Assembly (NCBI GenBank): GCA_015680685.1
Contig: MNCI01009017.1
Location: 296,471 to 336,275, forward strand
Reading direction: 5' to 3'
Length of the DNA stretch: 39,805 nucleotides
DNA from: Gnetum montanum
Taxonomy: Eukaryota > Streptophyta > Gnetopsida > Gnetales > Gnetaceae
Made by a program: the position numbers and the translations under genes. The first letter of the stretch is position 1. Each line of letters starts with the position of its first letter. This document shows positions 9,844-20,022 of this stretch, piece after piece. The notes under the pieces are model-generated. The model was not told the DNA's origin. It searched no databases and was given only the letters and a program-made list of their open reading frames with translations.

Positions 9844-9897
9844 TGTCAATGAGGCCTTGTCGACATGGTCAGTTGTGTCAACAAGACCTTGTCGATG
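9844..9897. repeat. Two GTCGACAAGGCCTTGTCGAC-like palindromes, internal promoter B
   Basis: Two 22-base units (9844-9865 and 9876-9897, step 32) fit the perfect palindrome GTCGACAAGGCCTTGTCGAC with flanking T/A, with CpG-type decay. They match the array in the LTR shared by B and A (18638-18726), including the trailing GTCGATGTAGC. This word is absent from the C element, which uses GCGATATCGC. Confidence 0.75.
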
Positions 9898-9899
9898 TA

Positions 9900-11474
9900 G
9901 CTATTAACCACCATTGACTTTAGGTAACTTTGGTCAAACTTTCAAAATACAAGGAATTTTTGAATGAAATTGAGGTCAAATGAAAGCTTAAAGGACCAAG
10001 AAAAATATGAAAACATGAGAAGGGGTTGTTGAAGCTCATAAATTTGGAAAAATGAAGAAAAATATGATTTAGTGGATGAATGAAATAAAATATTAAGGAG
10101 CACTGAGCGAAATACTTCAATGAAATACTAATAGAATTTTAGCGATGTCAAAGGTAAGGAACCTTAGTTAACTAGACCAAGAGCTATGCAAGTGGGTCCT
10201 CCCCATAGTAGGCTCCTGTCCTTTTTGCCCTTGCATAACCTCAAGTAAGGAGTTTGTGAGTCCCAAAATCAATTTAATGATCATGAAAAGTTAAGGACCA
10301 ACCTAAAAGAATCTACCCAAGAATCCCAACACATTAGACTAAGACATATATCATAACATAGAACTTGGCAGTGAGGTGAGTTATGGTTGCATGGATGGAT
10401 GATAGAGAAGGTGGAATGGAGTTTCAAATTGAGGTTATAAGAAGTCCCTTGTGGAATTTATGTTTAAAATGACCTAAGAAGTTCCATCCTTAGTCTAGAC
10501 CAAAACTAGCCACTTTCAATGACTTTGCATTGTCACTCTAAGGCTGAGCCACTTACTCGAGACACAAGAGTGATTCCACAAAAAAACCACCATTCCACAA
10601 AGATAGGAAAAGAGAAGTAGAAAGTGAGAGAGAGGGCCTTAGTTAGAGGGGACCTTCAGGCATAGGTTCATGTCATTTGAGTTCCATAACCAGTGTGTGT
10701 AGCCCATATATTTGTCCAAGGGTGTGCTTTGAATTCCCATAATTTTTATTTTTTTTAAATGGGAACCACACCATGCAAGGACTTATTCATGTTGAATGGG
10801 TATGCTTTGAATTTCCATCATTTTTTGTTTTTTTTCTTGGGATGGGAATCACACCATGCAATGACATTATTTGACTTCCTGTTAGTGGTTGATATGGAAT
10901 AGTGAGAAGTGCATGAAACACACTCAAGCACTCAAGAAAGTAGAAGAGTATAAGGAGTATTGAGTCCCCTTGAAGTCACATCCTTTGCAAACCTTTGAAT
11001 CCTTCCTAATTCTGGAATTACCAAGGTCACTAATTAATTAAAAGTTTCTTTAATGGACGGGACCTCAAATTCCCATAATAAGAAAAATCATAGAATTTAT
11101 TAAATGGGTAGATGACATGGACTCACTGCCTATTCCATGAAAAATAAACCATTTCAAAGTCATTAGACATTAGAATTCAAAAATAGAAACCAAACATTGA
11201 CAATCACACATTAAGCACAAACCATCATTAGTAAACAACAATAGTGGCATTGTGTCCTATGACAATAAAGCAATTTTATTAGCAAAAATGAGAAAATATC
11301 ATACTTGAATTAAAAGAAAACAAAGTAAAATATATAAGAAAGTGTAAAATCATCAAGAAGGTTCAAAGGTATTAAAGATAGTGTAAAATTAGAAAATTTT
11401 AAAAAATCAAGAATTTGTAAAAATCAAAAATGTGAAAATAAAAAGGTAGAAAAACCAAGAAGCCAAATGGATTG
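9900..11474 (-). other. Spacer between pol and the extra ORF of element B
   Basis: No coding frame can be supported. The section is homologous to 38810-39805 of C (e.g. CAAGTGGGTCCTCCCCA at 10190 and 39133) and, inverted, to D (6711-7386). It contains a 78-bp tandem repeat (10721-10870). It is the zone between the end of integrase and the internal promoter. Confidence 0.6.
10721..10870. repeat. Two-copy ~78-bp tandem repeat in the B spacer
   Basis: Unit 1 at about 10721-10798 and unit 2 at about 10799-10870 both run from GTRTGCTTTGAATT through a T-rich run to ACCACACCATGCAA or a variant. D carries one inverted copy at about 7200-7270. On the element strand each unit contains an A-rich purine run. 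Confidence 0.65.
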
Positions 11475-14400
11475 TCAGCATAGATGGCCATCTCCCCCAT
11501 AACTGAGTTGGAAGGAGGAGATCCAAAAGATAGAATGTGGTTGTCCATCTATTGAGGCAGTAGTTGCACTAACCTGTGTTGGTTTAATGAAAGGCTTTAC
11601 TTGTTAGATGTTGAACAACTACTTTTTATTTTGGAATTTAGGCTTGTAGATCAACATGGCCCCAGAGGGAAAGGTTTGATCAATTATATAAGGTCCCTCC
11701 CACAATGTTTAGAATTTTTTCTTTTGGAGTACATGTGTGGGGTTCTAGTAGAAAATATTACTTTCTAGATTCTAAGGTCATGATGTTGCTTGCTAAATGC
11801 CTTGTTCATCTCATTCAAGGATAGGTCCACTAATCAATTTTCATCTAACACATTTAGGTTGATTAATCTTTCTTTCTATGCTAGACTTAGGTCAAGATTT
11901 AGATCATAGTCTATTGAGAGTGCATGAAGCTTGGATTAAATTAGGAGCATTGGAAGTTTTTTGTATACTAACTCGTAGGGAGAATACCCAATAGGAAGTT
12001 TCCAAGTTGAACGATAAGCCCAAAGAGCATCATTAAGCTTTGTACTCCAATCCTTCCTATATTTGCTAATGGTTCACATTAGTATTTTTTTGATCTCCTG
12101 GTTGGTCACCTCTGCTTGACCATTGGCTTGAGGGTGGTAAAACTTTCTAAAGTTGGTGCCTTTAAAATGAGTTCCATTATCAGAAATTAGTGAACATGGC
12201 ACCCCAAACCTATTCACATTATTTTGTTGTATAAATTTGGTAGCAGTGGATGATGTATAATTAGTAATAGTTACTGCTTCTACCCATTTTTTGTAGTAGT
12301 CGACTGTTACTATAATATATGCCTTCCCATTGGACATGGGTGTGATGGGACCCATAAAGTCAACAACCCATATATTGAAAGATTCCTATGCTTGAATCCA
12401 CTATTGAGAGCCTTCCATGTGAATGGTCATCCCCCCATCTCATAGATAACATTCACAAGACTTGATGAACTGGTGGGCATCCATAAAGATTATAGGCTAA
12501 TAATATCCTACCATCAAGATTTCTATGGCTATGCATCTCCCTTCATAGTGGCCTTTGCAAGGTCCTTGGTGAGCATCTTAGAGAATGCATAGTTGATCTT
12601 TGTCAGGGATACACTAATGAATCAGGCCATCGACACACTCCTTGTAAAGATATCCATTGATTTCCATGAAGTATTTGATTTGATGAAGAAATTGTTACTT
12701 CTTCCTAAAATGCAAGTCCTATGACATCTCCTAAGTAAGAAGTTATGTGAGGATGCCATTATACCATGTTGTTTTTGCAAGCGTTTGTTCACTTATTGTA
12801 CCTATAAAGAGGAGTTCGTTTGGAAACTAATCAAAGAGTGGGCTCTCCTTCTCTTTATTATCCCATCTTAAGTGAGAGAGATTATTAGCAACCAGATTCT
12901 CAATCCTTTTTCAATCTACCATAGTGAGATCAAATTCCTGTAAGATCCTGAGCCACTGTATGACACGAAGGCTCACCATTGGCTTCTTCATGAGGAAGTG
13001 GATTGAATTATGGTTCGTATGCACAAATACTTTATAACTAAGCACATAGTGCCTAAATTTCTCTAGAGCATACACCACTAACATTAATCCTTTCTTCATG
13101 GTGGTGTAATTTAATTGTGCTCCCACAATGCTTCGGCTTGTGTAGTGGATGTAGTAAGGACGTTTCTTATGATCCATCTATGTGAGCATTTCTTCAAAGT
13201 AAAGTTAGATGCATCTATCATGATATGGAAAGTTTTAGACTAGTCTGGTGCTCGTAGGATTGATGTTTCTAAAAGTTTCTCCTTTAATTTTTGAAATGCA
13301 TGTTCACATTCCTTGGTCTAGATGAAAGGTGCATCTTTCTTTTTAAGCTCTACCAATGGCTTTGCAATCTTAGAGAAATTCTCTATGAATTGCTGGTAGT
13401 AGCCAGTGTGTCCAAGGAATGACCAAACATCTTTAATGATCTCTGGTTGGTGTGTTATTCCTTGGATGGCTCTTATCTTTTTTGGGTCTACCTCAATCTC
13501 TTTTTGTGAAATTCAGTGCCCAAGCACAATGCCTTCTTGGACCATGAGATGGCTCTTTTGCCAGTTGAACCACAATTCTATCTCCACACTTCTCTTAAAT
13601 ATTTGCTCAAGGTAGTCCAAGGCTTGCTCAAAGGTAGCTCCATAGGTGGAAAATTCATCCATGAAGAATTCAAAACCACTACTGATTTGCTGTTGAAAGA
13701 TACTAAGGACTAAGCATTAAAATGTTGCAAGGGCATTACATAGACCAAATGGTATCTAACAATATGCAAAAGTCCCATAGGGATTCATGAATGTTGTCTT
13801 GGCATAATCTTTGGGTGCAATTTGGATGGTTATAGGCACTATAATCATCTAAGAGACTATAATAACAATGCCTAGATATGATGTCTAACACTTGATCTAC
13901 AAATGACAAAGGAAAGTGATCTTTAAATGTTGCCAGATTCAGCAGCTTAAACTTGATGCAAACCTGCCATTTGCCATCCTTCTTTGGTAAAAATTATGAG
14001 TGGGCTAACCCACTCACTATCCAAAATTAGCTAGATGAACCTTGCCTTGAGGAGTCCCTCAATTTCCTCTTTGAAAATTTGCTTCAATTTGAGGTTCAAC
14101 CATCTCTGCAGCTATCTTCTAGGCTTCATGGCTAGGTTGATGTAGATGCGATGTTGGCATATCCTTGATTTAATTTCTATTAGCTATGGATATGACCAAG
14201 AAAAGGTTTTTAACCATTTATTCATACCTTCAACAACTTTTATTTTTTTTAGGTGCAAGTTTGACATTAATTATGACTAGTTTACCATTCCTTAAAAATG
14301 CATACCCCATATCGGCCAATAACATTTTTAGTTCTAAGGGCTCATGTTTGAAATGATTAGGGATTTCCAACTCTCCCCAATTGGTATCATCATCTTCATT

Positions 14401-15110
14401 AGAGATTTGGGAATGAACTTGTTTAATTTTATCCATGCTTTCAATGTATGCACAAGTTAGGCTCTTAGTTGGTTCCATGCATAATGTGTTGCTATTTGAG
14501 TTAGCAATCAGCCACCAGGTGCCCTCCTATATTGTGGCTGCTACGTATAGACACCTTTGAATATTGATCTCTTGTACATACAAATTACATGCCTTAATGT
14601 ATGTGCTCTTGATGGATCAAATATTTTGCACACAATTGCACCCATTATCACTATATGTGATGCATGGAATACGCTTCTTCTCAATCTTGCCTAGTTCATT
14701 TTCCTTGGATATTTCTAAAGATAGGTTTCTTACACCCATACATGCATCGACCATGCTTAACCAAGCCCTTACCATAATGATGGGGAAGTTACTTTTACAC
14801 TTGTTCACCTTGATCACCAAAAAATCAGTAGGATAGGACCACCCAAAAACTGTGGTCACAATGTCCTCTACTAATCATAGAGGGACAATAATTGACTAAT
14901 CTACTAATTATAGATGAATGTTGCTCTTCTTAAGAGGTGGTAGGTTTCAGGCTTTGTACATGTCATGGAAGATGAGATTAACTCCAAAGCTAGAGTCAAG
15001 AAGAGCCTTGCATGGCTCATGTTTAGTGATTTGTAGATAAATGAGTGGACTTCCCAAGTTAGACCTTTTTGTAGGAAGATTACCAGCCTTGATTTAGTTA
15101 GAAGTAGCAT
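11475..15110 (-). pseudogene. pol: Decayed pol of element B (PR-RT-RH-IN)
   Basis: Domains on the minus strand, in order. Aspartic protease, 15000-14620: the active-site region reads LDSSFGVNLI, and a flap-end region reads NFPIIMVRAWLSMVDACMG. Reverse transcriptase, about 14060-13290: FKDHFPLSFVDQVLD, YYSLLDDYSAYN, PFGLCNALATF, then FFMDEFSTYG where the second catalytic Asp of the xxDD box is Glu. RNase H, about 13260-12900: VYALEKFRHYVL and RVIQWLRILQEFDL. Integrase, about 12700-11800: zinc finger remnant CKGHYEG...KSCECY, catalytic core MGPITPMSNG...VDYYKKWVEA, RFGVPCSLISDNGTHFKG, then directly YHPQANGQAEVTNQEIKKIL. The stretch between the second Asp and Glu is shortened by a deletion. The DHFPL...FVDQ motif places it with Athila-like Ty3/gypsy RTs. 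Many stops and frameshifts; inactive. Confidence 0.85.
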
Positions 15111-15149
15111 GAGTTAGCATTACATTGTGGATCCTAGGTGGAACTTGGT

Positions 15150-17597
15150 TTAAAGGGCACTCAAAGGTATTTGATGTAGAGGATGAGGATGATGGAGATG
15201 CAAGATGATCAACTGAACTAGGTTATAAGGGTTGAAGAGGACTGTTGGGGTCAGAAGAAAGGTCTTTTCCTTGATCGATTGTCTAGAACACTTGGCTGAA
15301 AAATAGGTTATGAGTGTATAACCCTTGTAGCATTTCATTGTTTTGGTTGTGGAGGAATCTCACCTTGCAAGAATGGAGTAGTAGGTAATTGGGTTGAAGG
15401 TGGAGGTGTATGTGTAGAGGGATGCAAGGGATGGTATGGATATGGATATGCGTTTTTCCATCAAGTATATGGTGAATGTGTTTGGTGGTACTCTGGAGGG
15501 TAATAGTGATGTTGGAATGATGTATGACTTACAAAACTCCTAAGGGAGATAGGCTGTTGAACATAGTTCTCATATGGATTAGGTTGCCTATGAGGGTACT
15601 ACTGCCTTGGTGGTAGCATTCACCATGATTATCATTGGTACCACTATTGGTATTGTTCATAAGATTGTGGAGGAGTTCGACTTAGGTAGTAAGCTTGTTG
15701 CTATTACTGGAACTACCTTGGATTACCTTGAGGATAAAGCAATCATCTTGGAGCTTGCCTATGCGCTAGGCAAGGATTCAATGCATACACTCCAGACTCT
15801 TGTAAGTGTGACACCATAGGATAACATCATTTTGAATGTTTGTATTGATAGATGTTACATTCTATTTCATCATCACAGTTAGACTCCACAACTTTCTCTA
15901 CTTTAGTAGCTTTGCCCTTACCTCTTTGGTAGGCACATTTAGCTTCTTTTTGCCTCCTATGATTATGATCACTATTTTTCTTTTTGGATTCCTTAGTAAT
16001 CTTCAAAGTGATTTGAAATTTTTCATCCAAAGAGTCCCATAATTTTTCAACCTTGGTTGAAATGTCAAAAATGGATTTTTGGATGGGCAAGGTCTTTTTG
16101 TTCACCACTTCATGAAGTGGTGATTCCTCCTCATTACAAAATTGGACCTCTCATTTTCTGATAGAAGGGTCCCTATTATACTCTTTAGCACTTTTCCTTT
16201 TTCATAGATCACCTTCTTCTTTTGCTACCTACTCGATTAGCCTTTGGATCTAATGAGATCTTAGTTCAAACAATATTTCTTAGGCATACACTCCAAGGGT
16301 TCTTCTTGTTTCTACTCTGAGCCCATCTATGATGTGGCAAAGTTGCTCCCTCTGAGAATAATCATGGCTAGGGAAATAGTGTAAGAGTGAATAGTATTAG
16401 CCCATGGTAGCATCCAAGGATTCATGTGTTCCCTATTTCTAGCCTTGGATTTGCCTTCTTAGATTAGACACTTTGTTGTACATATAGTATTTGTCATTGA
16501 ACAACTCTAACATGGTACCCCATCTGCAAATAAATTCCAATTGTAAAGACTGGTACCAACTTTTAGCATCTTTGATGAGTGTCCTTGGAAAAAGCTTGAG
16601 TTTTTGCCACTCGTTTTCTATGTTTTGTAAGATGCAGGCATCATGAAAAGCTTGTAGATGTTTCTACGGATCAAAGTTGTATCCCCCCTCAAATCTTGGG
16701 ATATTGTTCATGTCTAGGCACTTGATCTGACTATCTTTCATATGCCTAGTTGGAATTTTAACTACTCTACAATGTTGAGCATACTTCAAGTCACCAATAG
16801 AGGTTCATCATCATCGCTACATCAATGACGCCGATGATGGATTCGGCCACCCCTTTGATTTGGTGGCCTTCATGGTCATTGTTGTCTCACTTATCACCTT
16901 CATCATAGTTGTTTTGATGGTAGCTTTCATGAGAACCGTTAGATGAATAGGAAAGTTTAGAATCAAATGAAGAGGATGAAGAGGAAGGTGGACCACCATC
17001 ACTACCATAGTATCCACCACCACTCTTACACTTATTATGATCACCATCCTTAGATCCTTTACTATTCTGATGCTTGCCTAAGTCCTTACCTTGACTATCA
17101 CTTTTTCCTAAACCTAGTTTATGGATAGTGGATCACAGGTTCAAGTTCACATCCTTGTCACCAGTATTAGGGGGTGGAGAATCTTCATGTCAAGATCCTT
17201 CAAAGGGAGGATCCTCATTATCCTCTTGATGTAGTAGGAACAAGGGGTTAGTGAAATGTTTTCCCTTTGTAGCATTGTGGATATTATCTTGATATTTATC
17301 TCATTTGTGTTGTGTTTTAGTAGGATAGTAGTTTTGAGTGTCATAACCATCCACGAGATGTTCTTTGTGAAGATCTACTATGCCCAACTTCTTAAGGGTT
17401 TTGAATAGCATCTTGGGCATAGATTGATCAAATGGCAAGATGACATTTCCCTCCATATTATGCAATTGTAGCTATTCATCCTGATGCAGGATGAAGGTGA
17501 ATTTTGGTAAAAATGCATTTGGATGAGTATATACTACCTTGCATTCTTGTGGGACAGGTGGTTTGATATCTTCATGCTTACAAGAAGAAGAAGACAT
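15150..17597 (-). pseudogene. gag: Decayed gag of element B
   Basis: The ATG at 17597 begins MSSSSCKHED, about 140 bases below the PBS. Next come a charged Ser/Asp/His-rich part, the conserved core around 16750-16200 in shifting frames (NLRRQIQ, SLLHYFPSHDYSQREQL), a lysine-rich segment (15827-16108), and a Pro/Tyr/His-rich tail. Stops and frameshifts are numerous. The N-terminus resembles 1-128 and copy A (32671) more than D. Confidence 0.7.
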
Positions 17598-17738
17598 TTT
17601 GCAAAACAAAATAAAATAAAATTATCAGTGTGATTTTATAATTTTATGTATAGTGGAAATGATATTGACCTTGAGGTTCATACAATAATATTAATGGTAT
17701 TCACTTAGACCTAAATAGTGCATGTTCCACAAACAAAG

Positions 17739-17756
17739 TCCTCGACATCAGTGCCA
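17739..17756 (-). other. Decayed tRNA-Asp primer binding site of B
   Basis: The plus strand reads TCCTCGACATCAGTGCCA, one base from the LTR at 17758. It shows this LTR works as the 5' LTR for the gag below it. Confidence 0.7.
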
Positions 17757-18520
17757 ATGACGAGCGGCAAGGTACCCTTATGCCCAACCATATGAATCAC
17801 AAAGCATTCATGCATGATCTGGTTGAATTCCTTCAACTTTATCATTTCCAGTGCACTGGTCCTTTAGGAAGTGAATCTAGCCTTAAGGTCAATCTTTGTC
17901 TTCCCAATTACACTTGTGACATTCGTTGGTATGGTTAACTATAACTAAGGCATCTAATTTTTATCATTTTCTATTTTATAGTTTGGTGCTCAAAATGTAG
18001 AAAAAAGTAATTAGATTGATTAATTTAAATTAATTAATTAACTAGCATTTAACTAATCCTAACATAAGCATTCGATCCCACTTTCCGTACATGTCCTGAA
18101 CCCACATGTTTGCTGGTGACCAAGTGCTACACTACTGGTTGTACCAAGCAATAATGTTACTAGGATTACCAAGTAAATACATGTTATGCTCGAAGCAGTC
18201 ATACTTATGTGTGTAATCTATCTAGCCTAATTGCTTCATTAACGTAATAACTAGAAAATATTTAATAACTAATTGAAAAAATTTAACAATAATTGAGAAC
18301 ATTAATTACATAAATATAATAGCTAATCTATTCAAAGTGCTACAAGGTCTATTAGAAAGCTCATTTTTATTGCCACACACATTGTTATGCTTAGGTACAA
18401 CAATGCTCAAATAAAGATCCATACACTTAATAACTCCTACTATGGGCACTTGGGGAAAAAATTCTAACTTTCAAATGGAAAAACTGCAAGAGCTCCACTA
18501 CAACTACAATCTCTACTTAC

Positions 18521-18641
18521 TATAAATGTGGCTACATATGTGTATTTATAGCCAAAAACTAACACTATGTCAATGGGGCCNTATAAATGTGGCTACATAT
18601 GTGTATTTATAGCCAAAAACTAACACTATGTCAATGGGGCC
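18521..18641. repeat. Exact 60-bp direct repeat around a single N
   Basis: 18521-18580 and 18582-18641 are identical, separated by N at 18581, and contain the TATA box twice. Removing one copy restores the usual TATA-to-AATAAA distance (about 172, as in three other LTRs). In DNA this old, two identical copies flanking an N look like an unmerged contig overlap rather than biology. Confidence 0.85.
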
Positions 18642-18726
18642 TTGTCGACACATGGTAAGATGCGTTAGATGTGTTGATGGGGCCTCATTAATGAGGCCTA
18701 GTCAATGAGGCCGTGTTGATGAGGCC
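18638..18726. repeat. GGCC-centred palindrome array in the shared A/B LTR
   Basis: GGCC cores at 18638, 18681, 18695, 18709 and 18723 lie in arms like GTCRATGAGGCCTCRTCGAY. The last four are spaced exactly 14 apart. They lie upstream of the TATA box and within 125 bp of the LTR 5' end. Arms show TCGA to TTGA/TCAA changes as expected from loss of methylated CpG. The same word occurs at 9844-9897, 32328-32345 and 33640-33690. Confidence 0.75.
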
Positions 18727-18759
18727 TCGTCGATGTAGCCAATTGAATGTGACTCATCA

Positions 18760-18769
18760 TACCCTCACA
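18760..18769 (-). other. Polypurine tract of element A
   Basis: TGTGAGGGTA on the minus strand abuts the LTR start TGATGAGT. C has a matching tract at 35340-35349 (TCATGGGGGTA). It marks the 3' LTR boundary of A and primes plus-strand DNA synthesis. Confidence 0.65.
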
Positions 18770-19006
18770 ACTAAATGAAAACTCATCCTTGAGTTCTTTT
18801 ACAAAATTGAGAAGGTATGAGATTATTAACTGACTTTTCTTCAAATAAAAGAAATTGACTAACTTGACAAAAAATGGAGTGCGCAAGTGTACAGATCCAC
18901 ACATTACAAAGAATGATGGTGTTTAGGACACAAAATTAAACATCATAACATAACTCTTCAAAACTAGACAACACATTTCTTAATGTTGTGAAGCTGTTGG
19001 AGAAGA

Positions 19007-19243
19007 TTAGGTGGTCCCAGGTGGTGGTGGTTCCTGAGGCTTCGAGGAACCTTCACCAGCATCATGCATGGACGATTGAGGTGGTTGTAGCTATCTTGCT
19101 ACTATTGCAACTTTAGGTGGGGGGAAGAAAGCATCTAGTAGTGCTTTCATTTTCTCCTTCTTACTCCTAGGATCATGCACTATCCATGTAGCTTTGCCGA
19201 TGTGGGTTGGAATGGGCATATCCCAAGGACATGAGATTACTGG
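19007..19243 (-). pseudogene. C-terminal piece of extra ORF A, cut by the chromovirus
   Basis: On the minus strand the reading ends PQEPPPPGTT then TAA at 19009-19007. The C copy ends the same way (PMEEPPPPGTT, stop at 35493), so this is the true C-terminus. At 19243 the sequence is broken by the chromovirus LTR and resumes at 29222. Aligning the joined flanks to 35660-35700 of C shows an uninterrupted ancestor. About 240 bases further down comes the PPT. Confidence 0.7.
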
Positions 19244-19748
19244 TGTAATGTCCCATCCCTTTTTAAGGGTGGAAAAAATTGTAAATAATGTAATTAACCT
19301 TCTAATGAAGGGACACCTTATTATGAGGAGTTATGATTATTCATGTATCCCTTGGGAAAGTGTTTGACCTATGCCATTTAAAGCCAGGGTTAGAGGTCGT
19401 GCTAGGCATGGAGTTGTAGAGCCGGGAAAGGCAACTAATAGGAGCTAGGTGAAGTAGGACAAAAAGGGACTAATTAGCCCTTTAGTAGGATAGCCTAACC
19501 ATGGTGGAAGTGCTAGATTGCCTCTAAGGCTTAAGTGGCATAAGAAGACAACCTAAAGGGCATTATAGTACTCCTATTAATATAAATTTTTCATTTTCCT
19601 TGTTTTATTCTTTAGTATCAATTATTTATTTTCTAGTTAATTCATTTATTAAATATTTATAATGTTTCTGATATATTATTTAAGAAAATGGTGAATGTAA
19701 TAAATTAAGCGTTCATATTTTTATAACATTTGAGAATGGGATGTCACA
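19244..19748 (+). repeat. 5' LTR of the chromovirus
   Basis: 505 bp, TGTAATGTCCC ... GGGATGTCACA. A TATA box (TATAAAT, about 19581) is followed by an AT-rich U5. It is homologous to 28727-29221 over its whole length. Confidence 0.85.
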
Positions 19749-19750
19749 TT

Positions 19751-19763
19751 TGGTATTAGAGCA
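19751..19763 (+). other. Primer binding site, initiator tRNA-Met type
   Basis: TGGTATTAGAGCA, two bases after the LTR. It differs by one transition from the common plant Met primer site TGGTATCAGAGC. Confidence 0.8.
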
Positions 19764-20022
19764 AACCATGATTTAGGAGCCAAAGTTGAAGAAAAACTTT
19801 ATTTTATTATTATTATTGAACACAAGTACATTAAGAAAAATGATAAAATGGAAAAAATATTATATTATTTTATTTTGTAGTAAAAGAGGAGTGAGAGGAA
19901 GTACATTTACATAGGATATAGAAAAAGAAAGAATAGAGCAAAGAAGTAGAATGGGAAAAATGTAAAAAAGGCAACTATGATCATTTGTTACAATCAAAAG
20001 ACTTAAGAAGATATATGACTAT
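19764..20022. other. AT-rich leader after the PBS, no gene seen
   Basis: A/T-rich, with purine-rich runs on the plus strand. It is also the 3' flank of the antisense gene that ends at 20023. No terminal inverted repeat was seen that would mark the antisense gene as a separate DNA transposon. Confidence 0.5.

Larger units (their letters stand above)
17758..18759 (-). mobile_element. LTR shared by elements B and A
   Basis: Begins TGACGAGCGG and ends GTGACTCATCA. On its low side lie a PBS and the gag of B. On its high side lie a polypurine tract and the 3' end of A. It is therefore 5' LTR of B and 3' LTR of A at once, giving LTR(A)-body(A)-LTR-body(B). It contains the AATAAA signal (18366-18371), a TATA box (18543-18550 and a duplicate at 18604-18611), and the palindrome array 18638-18726. 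It is 1002 bp, including a 61-bp suspect duplication at the N. Confidence 0.8.

Noticed and set aside
9822-9897. Internal TATA and palindromes as an edge of a nested solo LTR
   Set aside because: No TGATGAGT LTR edge is near, and three copies hold it at the same distance from the extra-ORF ATG, so it belongs to the element.
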